A DNA stretch of 64,000 nucleotides from Lysinibacillus mangiferihumi (GCF_003049665.1 NZ_PYWM01000001.1:248001-312000); one strand, 5' to 3'; positions 35,412 to 43,892 are shown, numbered from the stretch's first letter. Notes: a model not told the origin generated them from the sequence alone. Translations and numbers: made by a program.

Positions 35412-35425
35412 CAGTGGTGATAAGC

Positions 35426-35620
35426 ATGAAAAACATCCGTTTAAAAATGGCTCGAATAGAGCATGATTTGTCACAGGAAGATTTAGCTCAAAAAGTAGGG
35501 GTTACCCGCCAAACAATCGGTTTAATTGAAGTTGGGAAATATAATCCGACGTTAAACTTATGTATTGCGATTTGTAAAACGTTAAATAAAACGTTGGATG
35601 AATTATTTTGGGAAGAGTAA
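35426..35620 (+). CDS. XRE family regulator, short (YozG/Cro-like)
   Basis: 64-residue protein that is almost only a helix-turn-helix: KNIRLKMARIEHDLSQEDLAQKVGVTRQTIGLIEVGKYNPTLNL, with the common ending LDELFWEE. ATG 35426 is preferred over the GTG at 35414 because of GGTGAT upstream. It is the second gene of the module and the likely ligand for the ATTGC palindromes in its own promoter, that is, an autorepressor. Confidence 0.88.
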   Translation: MKNIRLKMARIEHDLSQEDLAQKVGVTRQTIGLIEVGKYNPTLNLCIAICKTLNKTLDELFWEE

Positions 35621-35628
35621 ATTAAAGA

Positions 35629-35664
35629 AACCCTCCATTTTGAACTTTGTCAAAGTGGAGGGTT
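35629..35664. terminator. Bidirectional terminator
   Basis: AACCCTCCA / TGGAGGGTT with an inner CTTTG/CAAAG, between the convergent XRE gene and the ABC operon. Confidence 0.6.
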
Positions 35665-35690
35665 ATACTAATTATGATTCGAAGTGGGTC

Positions 35691-36326
35691 TCAAGGGGTT
35701 TCAGTTAACACACCTTCACGCAATCTATATACTTGATCACATAAGGACTCAATATCAATTTTATTATGGGATGTTAATAAAATAGTTGCTCCTCGCTGTT
35801 TTTCAACGTTAATAATGTTATATACATTTTGTACGGAATCTTCGTCTAAAGCATTCATTGGCTCGTCTAGTAAAATTAATTCGGGTGCTTCCATAATGCT
35901 TTGCGCGATCGCTAGTTTTTGTTTCATCCCAAGAGAGTATGCTTTAACAGGGCGCTTATCTTCGGGGTCTAAACCTACTTTTGCTATCGCAGCTTTTATA
36001 TCCTGGTCAGTAATTTCATTTCGAATTGCTGCTAAAAATTTTAAGTTGGAGAATCCTGAGTAGTGCTCTAAAAAACCAGGTTTTTCAAGGATAACACTTG
36101 CACTTTTAGGAAATGAAATATCTTGATGTAACACATCCCCAAATAATTTTACAGTTCCGACACTCGGTTTTACTAAGCCACAAATAACGCGAAATAACAT
36201 CGATTTCCCTGACCCGTTATGACCTACAAAGCCATAAATTTTCCCTCGCTCTAGCTGGAAGTTAATATTTTGTAGCACCGTGCGTTTTTTAATAACCTTG
36301 GAAACGTTTAACACTTCAATTGACAT
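35691..36326 (-). CDS. ABC transporter ATP-binding protein (ABC-2 exporter type)
   Basis: 211 residues, last gene of a four-gene membrane operon. Walker A GHNGSGKSM (35-43; Met replaces the usual Thr after GKS), signature YSLGMKQKLAIAQ, Walker B LILLDEPMNALDED, switch His in LTSHNK. The LGMKQKL form of the signature is typical of exporters such as BcrA and NatA. GGGAGG lies before ATG 36326; 12 bases after the preceding gene. It should drive the three membrane proteins at 36339-38648. Confidence 0.88.
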   Translation of the reverse strand: MSIEVLNVSKVIKKRTVLQNINFQLERGKIYGFVGHNGSGKSMLFRVICGLVKPSVGTVKLFGDVLHQDISFPKSASVILEKPGFLEHYSGFSNLKFLAAIRNEITDQDIKAAIAKVGLDPEDKRPVKAYSLGMKQKLAIAQSIMEAPELILLDEPMNALDEDSVQNVYNIINVEKQRGATILLTSHNKIDIESLCDQVYRLREGVLTETP

Positions 36327-36338
36327 AGCGCAACCTCC

Positions 36339-37037
36339 CTAATGGTAATCATTTTTTAAGCCGATTCGAACAATAAATAAACACATAAGACAAATAAATA
36401 GCCCTTCAATCACTAAAATGATTGCAAACATGTTTGCCTCGAAATTTCCCATTAGCCCATAGTAGAATGGAATATAAGGAGCTGATCGTTTAATACCTGC
36501 AAAAAATAGAACGATCAGTAAAACAGTCGCTATTTTTGCTGAAAACAATAATTCGATTATTTTCCATAGCAAGGCATGACAGTACATATTGATGCATAGA
36601 ATGAATGCCTGTAAAACAATCAAGACATCAAATTGTAGCGTCACGTGAGCTTTTAAAAAAAGGAAAAAACTCATGATATAAGTGATTGCGACATAGCACG
36701 CCGTGAATATAAGTAGGATTAGTAGCCGATTAAGCCAAAACCAACTTTTTGTTGGATAGCGTAATAGCATATTGTAGGAAAACGAAGTGGAGCGAGGCTT
36801 CCAAATAATTTGAATTAAAATCACATAACCAAACCATAACAAAGTCCAATACATCCAAGTAAGATCCTCCACGTGCCCTAAAAGGGCAGTAAATGCTTGG
36901 CGCAATGTCAGTCCATCAAAAAGTGATGTCATATGGAGTAGCAATAAAGTAGTACATAATGGATAGACAATACAAATACAACTAATTTTAAGGGCATCAT
37001 CTCGCAGTAGTTTCCACTCTAACGAAAATGTTGTCAT
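36339..37037 (-). CDS. Membrane subunit of ABC operon (third membrane gene)
   Basis: 232 residues with about six hydrophobic segments, cytoplasmic basic loops and no signal peptide; probable ABC-2-type permease. No family recognised. Overlaps the upstream gene by 4 bases (ATGA-type junction) and is followed 12 bases later by the ATPase, so co-translation is likely. Three different permease-like proteins for one ATPase is unusual and recalls lantibiotic-immunity (EFG) or peptide-export systems. Confidence 0.75.
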   Translation of the reverse strand: MTTFSLEWKLLRDDALKISCICIVYPLCTTLLLLHMTSLFDGLTLRQAFTALLGHVEDLTWMYWTLLWFGYVILIQIIWKPRSTSFSYNMLLRYPTKSWFWLNRLLILLIFTACYVAITYIMSFFLFLKAHVTLQFDVLIVLQAFILCINMYCHALLWKIIELLFSAKIATVLLIVLFFAGIKRSAPYIPFYYGLMGNFEANMFAIILVIEGLFICLMCLFIVRIGLKNDYH

Positions 37038-37771
37038 GAATCATCATCTCGCACGTAAAAGTTTAGTTTATTGACTAAATAATGAATGGCGTTAATTAAC
37101 AATATCATAATGGCAACTAATATAAAGAATGTACTAATTGGTGACGTAAATTCACTTTTATTAAAGGCAATAAACACAAAGTGCTTTATATATCGATCCA
37201 ACATGCCAAGAATCATAACTATAATCGCACTAATGAAGTTATTTTTGAAAAGTTGTTGGAACACGATATAAAGCAACCCGAAAATAGCCGTAACACAATA
37301 AAACATATAGATAAAGTAAAGCAATGAACCGTGTTCTTTAGGCTCAGGCACATATAATAATAGGGCACTGTAATTTGTAATATTGGGATAGAATAGCCAC
37401 TTCGCTAGCGATGTGCTCAACAAACTACTTCCGAAAACAATCGCTGTGAAAAACGCAGTCACGATAAAAACGAAGCAAATTTTATAAGTGGCAAATTGCC
37501 GTCGGTGACGATATCTTCTAAGCAATAGCCAATCATTGTCTTTAGAAGAAAAGGGTGCTAATAATATTAAAAAAATAGGAATATAGAAATACTCATAAAG
37601 AGAGGCTAATATAAAGTCTTTCAGCGTATGCCATCTTGTTGCCACTGACATAAAAGGCAATACCTCAAGTAAATGTAGCGTTATCATAAAACATGCCACA
37701 ATCCAAAAGAGCAATTTTTTCAAGCGAATATCCTGTAGACAATAGGTGCAGTACTTATAAAACATCTTCAT
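37034..37771 (-). CDS. Membrane subunit of ABC operon (second membrane gene)
   Basis: 245 residues with about six hydrophobic segments. A cytoplasmic basic stretch LLLRRYRHRRQFATYK between TM2 and TM3 is matched by RMHRRKYYTAK in the first membrane protein, suggesting the two are divergent relatives that could pair as permease halves. Overlaps the preceding gene by 17 bases and the following gene by 4. Function unknown beyond probable ABC-2 permease. Confidence 0.75.
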   Translation of the reverse strand: MKMFYKYCTYCLQDIRLKKLLFWIVACFMITLHLLEVLPFMSVATRWHTLKDFILASLYEYFYIPIFLILLAPFSSKDNDWLLLRRYRHRRQFATYKICFVFIVTAFFTAIVFGSSLLSTSLAKWLFYPNITNYSALLLYVPEPKEHGSLLYFIYMFYCVTAIFGLLYIVFQQLFKNNFISAIIVMILGMLDRYIKHFVFIAFNKSEFTSPISTFFILVAIMILLINAIHYLVNKLNFYVRDDDS

Positions 37772-38648
37772 GTTTCTTCATCCCAATTAAGTAAATGACA
37801 AATGTAATGAAAATTTGCAACACAAATTCAGTAACCATTATCGTCATCGAAACCCCTTTAACTCCAGGGATGGGACTTATGAAATGAAATGGAGCCAAAG
37901 CAGGAGTATATGCCGTTAAAAACCAAATACTTGTATAGATAATTTGCGGCATAAAAACTAATAGATAGTAATTTTTAATAAACATAGAAAGTGCTAAACC
38001 CATACAAACATACGCACTCGCAAATAAACCTCCGATAATATAAAAGACAATGGTATATATATATGGAGACATGCTTAATAAATCTGAAAAAAGAGATCGG
38101 ATATCTCCTTTAAAAACACTTATAGCATTATCTGGAATTGCCAATGTCCCTTCTACAAATCCTTTATAAATATTAGCATAAGCCGTATAGTCCCATTGAT
38201 TTGTAAAAATATTAACAAGAACTACGCCTAGACATAGTGGCAGTAAGAACAAAAAAAAGGCAGTTAAAAAAGTAGTACCAAACTTTGCTGTGTAATATTT
38301 TCGTCTATGCATGCGCATAAAGATAAAATGTTGATAGCCGCTTTTTCTTTCACGATAAATGGAATCCACAAGTGCAATAGAAATCAACAACGGAAATATT
38401 AAATAATACAATTGAGATGCGAAATTATTAGTAAAACCTAGCCATTGTTTATGCGGAGAAACGAAAATAAGCACATCCTCCACAATATCTTTTTCATAGT
38501 ATTGACTATAAATTCGGTCAGTTAATAGATACTCTTCTTTATGTTCTTTAACGCCTATCCATACAGCAATGACAACAAGCAATACTAAGGCACAAATACT
38601 AAGATAAAAGTTTTTATTGTTAAATAGTTTTTTATATTCAAGCAGCAT
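37755..38648 (-). CDS. ABC-2-type membrane subunit (first membrane gene)
   Basis: 297 residues: TM1 at about 18-34, a large extracytoplasmic loop, then about five more segments. The loop-to-TM2 stretch with DSIYRERKSGYQHFIFMRMHRRKYY is the ABC-2 permease pattern, in which a cytoplasmic basic motif couples to the ATPase. AAGGAGG before ATG 38648 is good. A hairpin lies just ahead, between it and the secreted-protein gene, and may reduce read-through into the transporter genes. Confidence 0.78.
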   Translation of the reverse strand: MLLEYKKLFNNKNFYLSICALVLLVVIAVWIGVKEHKEEYLLTDRIYSQYYEKDIVEDVLIFVSPHKQWLGFTNNFASQLYYLIFPLLISIALVDSIYRERKSGYQHFIFMRMHRRKYYTAKFGTTFLTAFFLFLLPLCLGVVLVNIFTNQWDYTAYANIYKGFVEGTLAIPDNAISVFKGDIRSLFSDLLSMSPYIYTIVFYIIGGLFASAYVCMGLALSMFIKNYYLLVFMPQIIYTSIWFLTAYTPALAPFHFISPIPGVKGVSMTIMVTEFVLQIFITFVIYLIGMKKHEDVL

Positions 38649-38675
38649 TGCTATCCTCCTTTCTAAAATAAAGAA

Positions 38676-38701
38676 AGGGTTGTCCTAAGATAGACAACCC
38701 T
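38676..38701 (-). terminator. Hairpin between secreted-protein gene and ABC genes
   Basis: AGGGTTGTC / GACAACCCT with an 8-base loop, followed on the minus strand by TTCTTTATTTT. It could be a partial terminator giving higher expression of the upstream gene. The region 38702-38886 shows no gene. Confidence 0.7.
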
Positions 38702-38886
38702 ATCCTAGACGATAGATAAAAGAATAACTATCAATAAGTTTATATCTAAAAATTACAATATTGTATTTTTTCAATAGGTTTTATAGAAAAGAGATACATT
38801 ACTCTTAGTTACTTATTTCGGCAAAATTCGCAAAGTGAGTAAATTACTATAGTAGAGCTATTTTCAATCTACTATTTGTTTTTATT

Positions 38887-39276
38887 TTAAATATCTGGAT
38901 AAAATCTTCCTGTAATATCCACTCTAACAGGCACTCTACTACGATTTTCTGCTACAAGCGTTACGCTGTTGCCAACAGCGCTTTGATCTACTGTAAAGGT
39001 ACGTGTATCATTGTCACCTACCCTTGTAGCTGTTGCTGATACTTTTGCTCCTCTGGCATCTACAATCCACATATTTGCAGTGTAATTTTGACCAACGATA
39101 GAGTTTTCCACCTTTGACTGACTATTTGTATCTTTTGTCCCTGTTGCTAAATTAATATTTCCAGAAAACCTTGGCAGTTCTGTTGCATAGCTGATAGGAC
39201 TTGTCCCTGCACTTGCTATACCTGCACTAAGCAATAATCCTAAAGCACAAACTGTTGTTGCTAGTCTTTTCTTCAT
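38887..39276 (-). CDS. Secreted protein of unknown function ahead of ABC operon
   Basis: 129 residues with a classical signal peptide (MKKR, hydrophobic core to residue 20, cleavage after ASA at about 23). The mature part of about 105 residues is polar, Thr/Ser/Asn/Val-rich, with alternating strands (ANMWIVDARGAKVSAT, VTLVAENRSRVPVRVDITGRF), so probably a small beta-sandwich. It has no cysteines and no cell-wall anchor or lipobox. AAGGAG before ATG 39276. I do not recognise it. The ABC genes begin about 240 bases downstream on the same strand, so it may be the substrate or the partner of that transporter; secretion itself would be through Sec. Confidence 0.7.
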   Translation of the reverse strand: MKKRLATTVCALGLLLSAGIASAGTSPISYATELPRFSGNINLATGTKDTNSQSKVENSIVGQNYTANMWIVDARGAKVSATATRVGDNDTRTFTVDQSAVGNSVTLVAENRSRVPVRVDITGRFYPDI

Positions 39277-39511
39277 TTAAAATCCAACTCCTTACTTTGT
39301 ATTTTAAAATGGAAAATAAACCAATGACATCGACAACATCGTAACTAAGAGATTATTTCTTTTCTTATCCATAATTATAAAATTCTCAATATTTAAAATC
39401 AACATTTTGTTTCGCAAAGGAAAAAGATTTTCTTAGGTAGGTTTTGTAAGATTGAACTCTTAAATGAGTATGAATTTTTTTGAACAAACTCCCACCTATA
39501 GAAGGGAAAAA

Positions 39512-39539
39512 GCCCGAAAGTCTAAATTGACTTTCGGGC
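39512..39539 (-). terminator. Terminator of the yqfT-like gene
   Basis: GCCCGAAAGTC / GACTTTCGGGC, 6-base loop, then TTTTTCCC on the minus strand. Confidence 0.85.
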
Positions 39540-39548
39540 AATACTCTA

Positions 39549-39785
39549 TTATTTAGTAAAAAGTGCAATAAGCTGGCGAGAACGTTTTCGTCCGAGTACT
39601 GCTTCCACTTCACTGAGTACATCTTTTGGAATACCTAAAAAGAGCCAAGAAAAAGAGAATTGCTCTAGATAAGGTCGAAGCTTTTTCACTTCAGAAGTGG
39701 TAATGTCAAAACCTTCGGCACGGGCAATCGCTACAACTTCTTTATCACTACTTTGAGATAATTGTTGCAAAAATTGAATACTCAC
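39549..39785 (-). CDS. Small helical protein, YqfT/DUF2624-like (tentative)
   Basis: 78 residues, predicted all-helical: an N-terminal helix (SIQFLQQLSQSSDKEVVAIARAEGF), then ITTSEVKKLRPYLEQFSFSWLF and a C-terminal ARQLIALF-like end. The pattern of an I-T element followed by a short helix and a final helix ending in LF resembles B. subtilis YqfT (DUF2624), and its place next to the zinc transporter and zur genes agrees with the yqf order. The start is GTG 39785, eight bases after AAGGAGG; the TTG at 39791 is too close. Function unknown. Transcribed away from the zinc genes. Confidence 0.6.
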   Translation of the reverse strand: MSIQFLQQLSQSSDKEVVAIARAEGFDITTSEVKKLRPYLEQFSFSWLFLGIPKDVLSEVEAVLGRKRSRQLIALFTK

Positions 39786-39857
39786 AAACAATCCCTCCTT
39801 TTAAGTTTTGTTTTCTTTACAAATACTAAACTTTCATTTATACTTACAATTTGTAAA

Positions 39858-39872
39858 TCGTAATGATTTTGA
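39858..39872 (+). promoter_or_regulatory. Probable Zur box
   Basis: TCGTAATGATTTTGA compared with the Bacillus Zur consensus TCGTAATNATTACGA: left half perfect, two mismatches in the right half. It lies 22 bases before the zinc transporter ATPase start. Confidence 0.65.
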
Positions 39873-39893
39873 ATTAGAAAGAAGCGATCATGC

Positions 39894-40640
39894 ATGAAAC
39901 AAGCATTAATTGACATTGAAAATGTGTCATTTCAATATGACTATACACAAGTATTAAAAAACATCTCATTTCGTGTGGAAGAAGGAGATTTTTTGGCGCT
40001 CCTAGGTCCGAATGGCTCTGGGAAATCAACATTACTGAAAATTATTTTAGGTTTATTAAAACCGATGTCTGGTGAAATTACATTATTTGGAGAGCCAAGT
40101 GCAACGTTTAAACATCGTGAATGGATTGGCTATGTTTCTCAAAAATCCAATGCCTTCAACTCTGGTTTTCCTGCAACGGTTCAAGAAGTAGTTATTAGTG
40201 GATTATCAAAAAAATTAGGGCTCTTTAAGCGTCCTACGAAGGATGCCAAAAGCAAAGTATACGAGGCATTAAAAGCCGTAGGGATGGACGCTTTTATGAA
40301 ACGAAATATTGGCGAGTTATCTGGTGGACAACAACAGCGCGTATTTATTGCACGTGCTTTAGTCAGTGAGCCACGATTACTGATTTTAGATGAACCAACA
40401 GTCGGCATTGATCACGAGAATGTGCAGTCCTTTTATGATATGCTGGCGAAATTGAATAGGGAACAAGGAATTACGATGATTCTTGTTACACATGATGTTG
40501 ATACGGTATCAAACCGCATTAGCCATGTTGCTTGCCTTAATCAAACAATTCATTTCCACGGCTACAAAAACGAATTTGATTCAATTTCTCAGGATGCGCT
40601 AGACGCTTGGTATGGCCATTCGGTGAGAAAGATTCATTAG
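39894..40640 (+). CDS. znuC: Zinc ABC transporter ATP-binding protein
   Basis: 248-residue ATPase of the manganese/zinc (cluster 9) importers. Walker A GPNGSGKST (38-46), Q-loop GYVSQKSNAFNSGFPATVQEVV (a typical metal-importer segment), signature LSGGQQQRVFIARAL, Walker B LLILDEPTVGID and VTHDVDTV. First gene of a three-gene unit with the permease and zur, equivalent to zurA-zurM-zurR of Listeria. A Zur box precedes it, so it should be induced in zinc starvation. No binding-protein gene is in the unit; the lipoprotein must be encoded elsewhere. The ribosome binding site is weak (AGAAAGAAG). Confidence 0.92.
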   Translation: MKQALIDIENVSFQYDYTQVLKNISFRVEEGDFLALLGPNGSGKSTLLKIILGLLKPMSGEITLFGEPSATFKHREWIGYVSQKSNAFNSGFPATVQEVVISGLSKKLGLFKRPTKDAKSKVYEALKAVGMDAFMKRNIGELSGGQQQRVFIARALVSEPRLLILDEPTVGIDHENVQSFYDMLAKLNREQGITMILVTHDVDTVSNRISHVACLNQTIHFHGYKNEFDSISQDALDAWYGHSVRKIH

Positions 40641-40654
40641 AAGGAGAAGGCACA

Positions 40655-41518
40655 ATGATTGAAGCAATTTTTCACTATGAGTTTTTACAAAATGCCTTTT
40701 TCTCTGGCTTATTAATTGGCATCATCGCACCACTATTAGGTGTATTTATCGTAGTTCGTAGGCTATCACTGATTGCTGATGCATTATCCCATGTTACACT
40801 CGCGGGGATTGCTGGTAGCTTATATGTAAGTCAGTCTGTTGCTGCATTAGCAATGCTCAACCCAATTTACTTAGGCATACTTGCTTCTGTGAGTGGCTCG
40901 ATATTAATTGAGCGCTTACGCCGTTTATATAAGCATTATGAAGAACTTGCCATTCCAATCATTATGTCTGGTGGAATTGGCATTAGCGCAATTTTTATTT
41001 CACTTGCCAGCGGCTTTAGTACCGATTTAATGAGCTATTTATTTGGTTCCGTTTCGGCTGTGTCGAGGCAGGATTTATGGGTCGTTATCGGGATTGCGAT
41101 TATAGTTATTGTGTTTTTATATTTCTTCTTTAAAGAATTATTTGTGCTATCGTTTGATGAGGAATATGCCAAAGCAAGTGGTTTGCCAGCTCGCTCGGTT
41201 CACCTGTTGTTTATGATTGTGACAGCACTTGTAATTGCTGCTAGTATGCGCATCGTAGGTATTTTACTTGTTTCATCTTTAATGACTTTGCCAGTGGCTG
41301 CAGCCATGCGTCTGGCTAAAGGTTTTAAACAAACCATACTCTATGCAATTGTATTTGGCGAGGTAGCAGTGTTCATAGGATTAGTAAGTGCATTTTACTT
41401 AGATTTAGCGCCAGGTGGTACGATTGTCGTTACGTCTATTCTTATTTTATTGCTAGTTATTATCGTGAAGAAAATGATGTTAAAGGTATCTGTAAAACAA
41501 GGGGAGGAAGCACTGTGA
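40655..41518 (+). CDS. znuB: Zinc ABC transporter permease
   Basis: 287-residue integral membrane permease of the ABC-3 family, with about eight hydrophobic segments. Recognisable: [37 protein letters not shown] at the start, with the DALSH motif of zinc/manganese permeases, and the [24 protein letters not shown] segment. The start is ATG 40655 after AGAAGGAGAAGG; the frame from 40607 overlaps the ATPase gene and lacks a ribosome binding site. Its stop overlaps the GTG start of zur. Confidence 0.93.
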   Translation: MIEAIFHYEFLQNAFFSGLLIGIIAPLLGVFIVVRRLSLIADALSHVTLAGIAGSLYVSQSVAALAMLNPIYLGILASVSGSILIERLRRLYKHYEELAIPIIMSGGIGISAIFISLASGFSTDLMSYLFGSVSAVSRQDLWVVIGIAIIVIVFLYFFFKELFVLSFDEEYAKASGLPARSVHLLFMIVTALVIAASMRIVGILLVSSLMTLPVAAAMRLAKGFKQTILYAIVFGEVAVFIGLVSAFYLDLAPGGTIVVTSILILLLVIIVKKMMLKVSVKQGEEAL

Positions 41519-41943
41519 ATATTTCAAGAGCGTGGGAAATTTTAAAAGAAAACGGCTATAAAAAAACAGATAAACGTGAGTTAATTTTAAATATGTTTGC
41601 GGAAACGGATAAATATTTAACCGCTCGAGATTTATTAGATGTGCTGAAAAAAGATTTTCCAGGTATGAGCTTCGATACAATTTATCGTAATCTTTCAACG
41701 TTTGTAAAGCTTGGCATTTTAGAAGAGACTGAGTTGTCTGGTGAACGAAATTTTCGTATGCATTGTGAATCTGAACATCATCACCATCATTTCATTTGTA
41801 TGGATTGTGGCAATGTAAAAGAGCTGAATGTTTGCCCGATGGAAATGTTAGGTGAGAAGCTACCAGATTATGAAATTGAAAATCATAAATTTGAAATTTA
41901 CGGAAAATGCCCAGAATGTAAACATGAAACCCTGTCAAATTAG
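41515..41943 (+). CDS. zur: Zinc uptake regulator (Fur family)
   Basis: 142 residues. N-terminal winged helix ([32 protein letters not shown]) and a C-terminal metal-binding domain with [13 protein letters not shown] and GKCPEC: two CxxC motifs for the structural zinc and a five-histidine run near the regulatory site. Context (zinc permease genes, Zur box upstream) makes Zur the best reading, ahead of Fur or PerR. The GTG start overlaps the permease stop (GTGA), with GGGGAGG before it. It probably represses its own operon. Confidence 0.92.
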   Translation: MNISRAWEILKENGYKKTDKRELILNMFAETDKYLTARDLLDVLKKDFPGMSFDTIYRNLSTFVKLGILEETELSGERNFRMHCESEHHHHHFICMDCGNVKELNVCPMEMLGEKLPDYEIENHKFEIYGKCPECKHETLSN

Positions 41944-41957
41944 TTTTGACAGGGTTT
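41927..41957 (+). terminator. Terminator of the zinc operon
   Basis: AAACCCTGTCAAA / TTTGACAGGGTTT followed by TT, overlapping the last codons of zur. Confidence 0.85.
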
Positions 41958-42023
41958 TTACTTATATCAAAGGAGTATGTTTAGAAGGAAAGGGTATACT
42001 CCATTCTCAGTGAAAGAAGGCTA

Positions 42024-42353
42024 CTATGCTCTTACTATACGGATAGCATCTATTTTTTTGCAATCGATAATAAGTGGTGATGTTGAACCTACTTCTAGGA
42101 AATAAGCACAGCAATTTCGTGCATTGAAGCTCACAAAAGTCAAACGAACGAAACTACCTGCTAATAAAACATCAACTACAGCGCCAACTTCTAATTTTCT
42201 TAATTGCTCACAGATGCAGCTTCTACAATTGTTCACTGCTTTGTGGCATTTCTCTTCTTTACATTCATGTTCTTTTTTGTGGCTACATTTGCAAGGTTTA
42301 TGGCATTTACAAGGAGCCCAGTTCATATGAGTAGCATAACGTCTATCTTCCAT
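42024..42353 (-). CDS. Cys/His-rich protein, putative spore coat or exosporium component
   Basis: 109 residues. The N-terminal half is dense in Cys, His, Lys and Glu (CKCHKPCKCSHKKEHECKEEKCHK), followed by RSCICEQL. The C-terminal half is a small beta domain (VGAVVDVLLAGSFVRLTFVSFNARNCCAYFLEVGS). Paired NCCA-type cysteines next to beta strands recall CotY/CotZ-type coat proteins, but I cannot align it confidently. A CATAGATTA box upstream resembles a SigK -10, which would fit late mother-cell expression. Metal binding is an alternative role, given the zinc genes next door. ATG 42353 is eight bases after AAAGGAGG. Confidence 0.55.
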   Translation of the reverse strand: MEDRRYATHMNWAPCKCHKPCKCSHKKEHECKEEKCHKAVNNCRSCICEQLRKLEVGAVVDVLLAGSFVRLTFVSFNARNCCAYFLEVGSTSPLIIDCKKIDAIRIVRA

Positions 42354-42406
42354 TCATATTACCTCCTTTCTCCATCACTTAATGTAAAGCTATTGCCTTA
42401 CACTAA

Positions 42407-42439
42407 TAATCTATGTTTTGTTGAAGAATGCAGGGTGGT
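42407..42439 (-). promoter_or_regulatory. Possible SigK promoter for the Cys-rich gene
   Basis: On the minus strand CATAGATTA fits the SigK -10 pattern CATANNNTA, with an ACCACCC stretch about 18 bases upstream supplying the AC of the -35. About 55-60 bases before the start codon. Confidence 0.4.
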
Positions 42440-42619
42440 AATATGTCCGATAAACAAAGAAAAAACTATTTTTTTCTTTTAATAAATGTTGTTAAAGTTT
42501 ATTTTATATGGCAAAGGTTGATTGTACCGATATGGTTGTCATAGAGATAGAAGTCTATCAGTGGGGAAATAGGAAAGAATGTTATGTTTAAAGAGCAGAA
42601 CATGCATTTTAAAAAAAGA

Positions 42620-42657
42620 AACGACGAATGCTGTTATTTTTACAAGCATTCGTCGTT
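42620..42657 (-). terminator. Terminator of serC
   Basis: 13-bp stem AACGACGAATGCT / AGCATTCGTCGTT, 12-base loop, followed on the minus strand by CTTTTTTT. Confidence 0.9.
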
Positions 42658-42663
42658 GTTTCA

Positions 42664-43752
42664 TTATTGGTGTTTTTGTTGGAATGCTACCATGAAATCG
42701 CGAAGTGCTTCGCAAGTTTCTAATGGCACAGCATTATATGTTGATGCACGGCAACCACCTACTGAGCGGTGACCATTTAAACCGATAAATCCAGCTGCTT
42801 TTGCTTCAGCTAGGAATTGTTTTTCAAGTTCCTCATCAGCGACGCGGAACGTGATGTTCATTAATGAACGGCTTTCTGGCGTTGCGTGACCTTTATAAAA
42901 GCCATTGCTGTTATCGATTGCATCGTAAATTACTTGTGCTTTTGCTTCATTAAGTTTAGCAACAGCTTCGACGCCACCTTTAGCTTCCACCCATTTCAAT
43001 ACTTCACCTAACATGTAGATACCGAATGTTGGTGGTGTATTATATAATGAGTTACCATCCGCATGTGTTGTATATTTAAGCATTGTTGGAATTTCTTTAT
43101 TTGCTTTTTCTAGTAAATCCTTGCGAATAATAACGACTGTTACACCAGAAGGACCAAGGTTTTTTTGCGCACCTGCATAAATGATACCAAATTTACTTAC
43201 GTCTACAGGTTTAGATAGGATGTCACTTGACATATCTGCTACTAAAGGAACATTACCTGTTTCAGGGAATTCTTTCCATTGAGTACCATAAATTGTATTG
43301 TTAGAAGTAATGTGCACGTATGCATCGTCTTCATTAAATTGAATATCTGATAATGCTGGGATGTTACGATAATTATTTTCCTTTGTGCTAGCTGCCTCAA
43401 CAGGTGTACCGAATAATTTAGCTTCTTTGAATGCTTTTTCTGACCATGAACCAGATAATACATAGCTTGCTTTTTTATCGGCTTGGAGGAAGTTCATCGG
43501 TACCATTGTGAATTGAAGGCTTGCCCCACCTTGTAAGAATAGTACTTCATAGTTTTCTGGAATAGCATAAAGTTTTTTTAATAGAGCAATTGCCTCGTTA
43601 TGTACTTCGTCGAAAATTGCACTACGGTGACTCATTTCCATAATAGACATACCTGAATTACGGAAGTTTACTAATTGTTGTTGAGCGTTTTCTAATACTT
43701 CTAGGGGTAGTGCAGAAGGACCTGCGTTAAAATTGTATGCTCGTTGTGTCAA
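42664..43752 (-). CDS. serC: Phosphoserine aminotransferase
   Basis: PLP enzyme converting 3-phosphohydroxypyruvate and glutamate to phosphoserine and 2-oxoglutarate (serine, and vitamin B6 in some bacteria). 362 residues, normal length. Conserved segments: NFNAGPSALP at the start, MSIMEMSHRS, LFLQGGASLQF, SDILSKPVDVSKFGIIYAGAQKNLGPSG with the PLP lysine at 197, and the C-terminal GHRSVGGCRASTYNA. The start is TTG 43752 with AAGGAG nine bases upstream. Monocistronic. Confidence 0.96.
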   Translation of the reverse strand: MTQRAYNFNAGPSALPLEVLENAQQQLVNFRNSGMSIMEMSHRSAIFDEVHNEAIALLKKLYAIPENYEVLFLQGGASLQFTMVPMNFLQADKKASYVLSGSWSEKAFKEAKLFGTPVEAASTKENNYRNIPALSDIQFNEDDAYVHITSNNTIYGTQWKEFPETGNVPLVADMSSDILSKPVDVSKFGIIYAGAQKNLGPSGVTVVIIRKDLLEKANKEIPTMLKYTTHADGNSLYNTPPTFGIYMLGEVLKWVEAKGGVEAVAKLNEAKAQVIYDAIDNSNGFYKGHATPESRSLMNITFRVADEELEKQFLAEAKAAGFIGLNGHRSVGGCRASTYNAVPLETCEALRDFMVAFQQKHQ

Positions 43753-43871
43753 AATGGTACACTCCTTGTTTTGTTTAATAAAAGCACCTTTATTGGATTA
43801 TAACTTAATTTTCAAGAGAAAAAACAAAATTCTCAATTTTTTATTTATGTACGATGAAAACGAGCATTTTA

Positions 43872-43892
43872 GTGTCAGGCACGCATACAATT
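43872..43892 (+). repeat. Short dispersed repeat, copy 3
   Basis: Core GTGTCAGGCAC, then GCATACAATT and a CACACAATTTG tail closely matching the tail of the copy at 3331. In the gap between serC and the isochorismatase gene. Confidence 0.7.
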
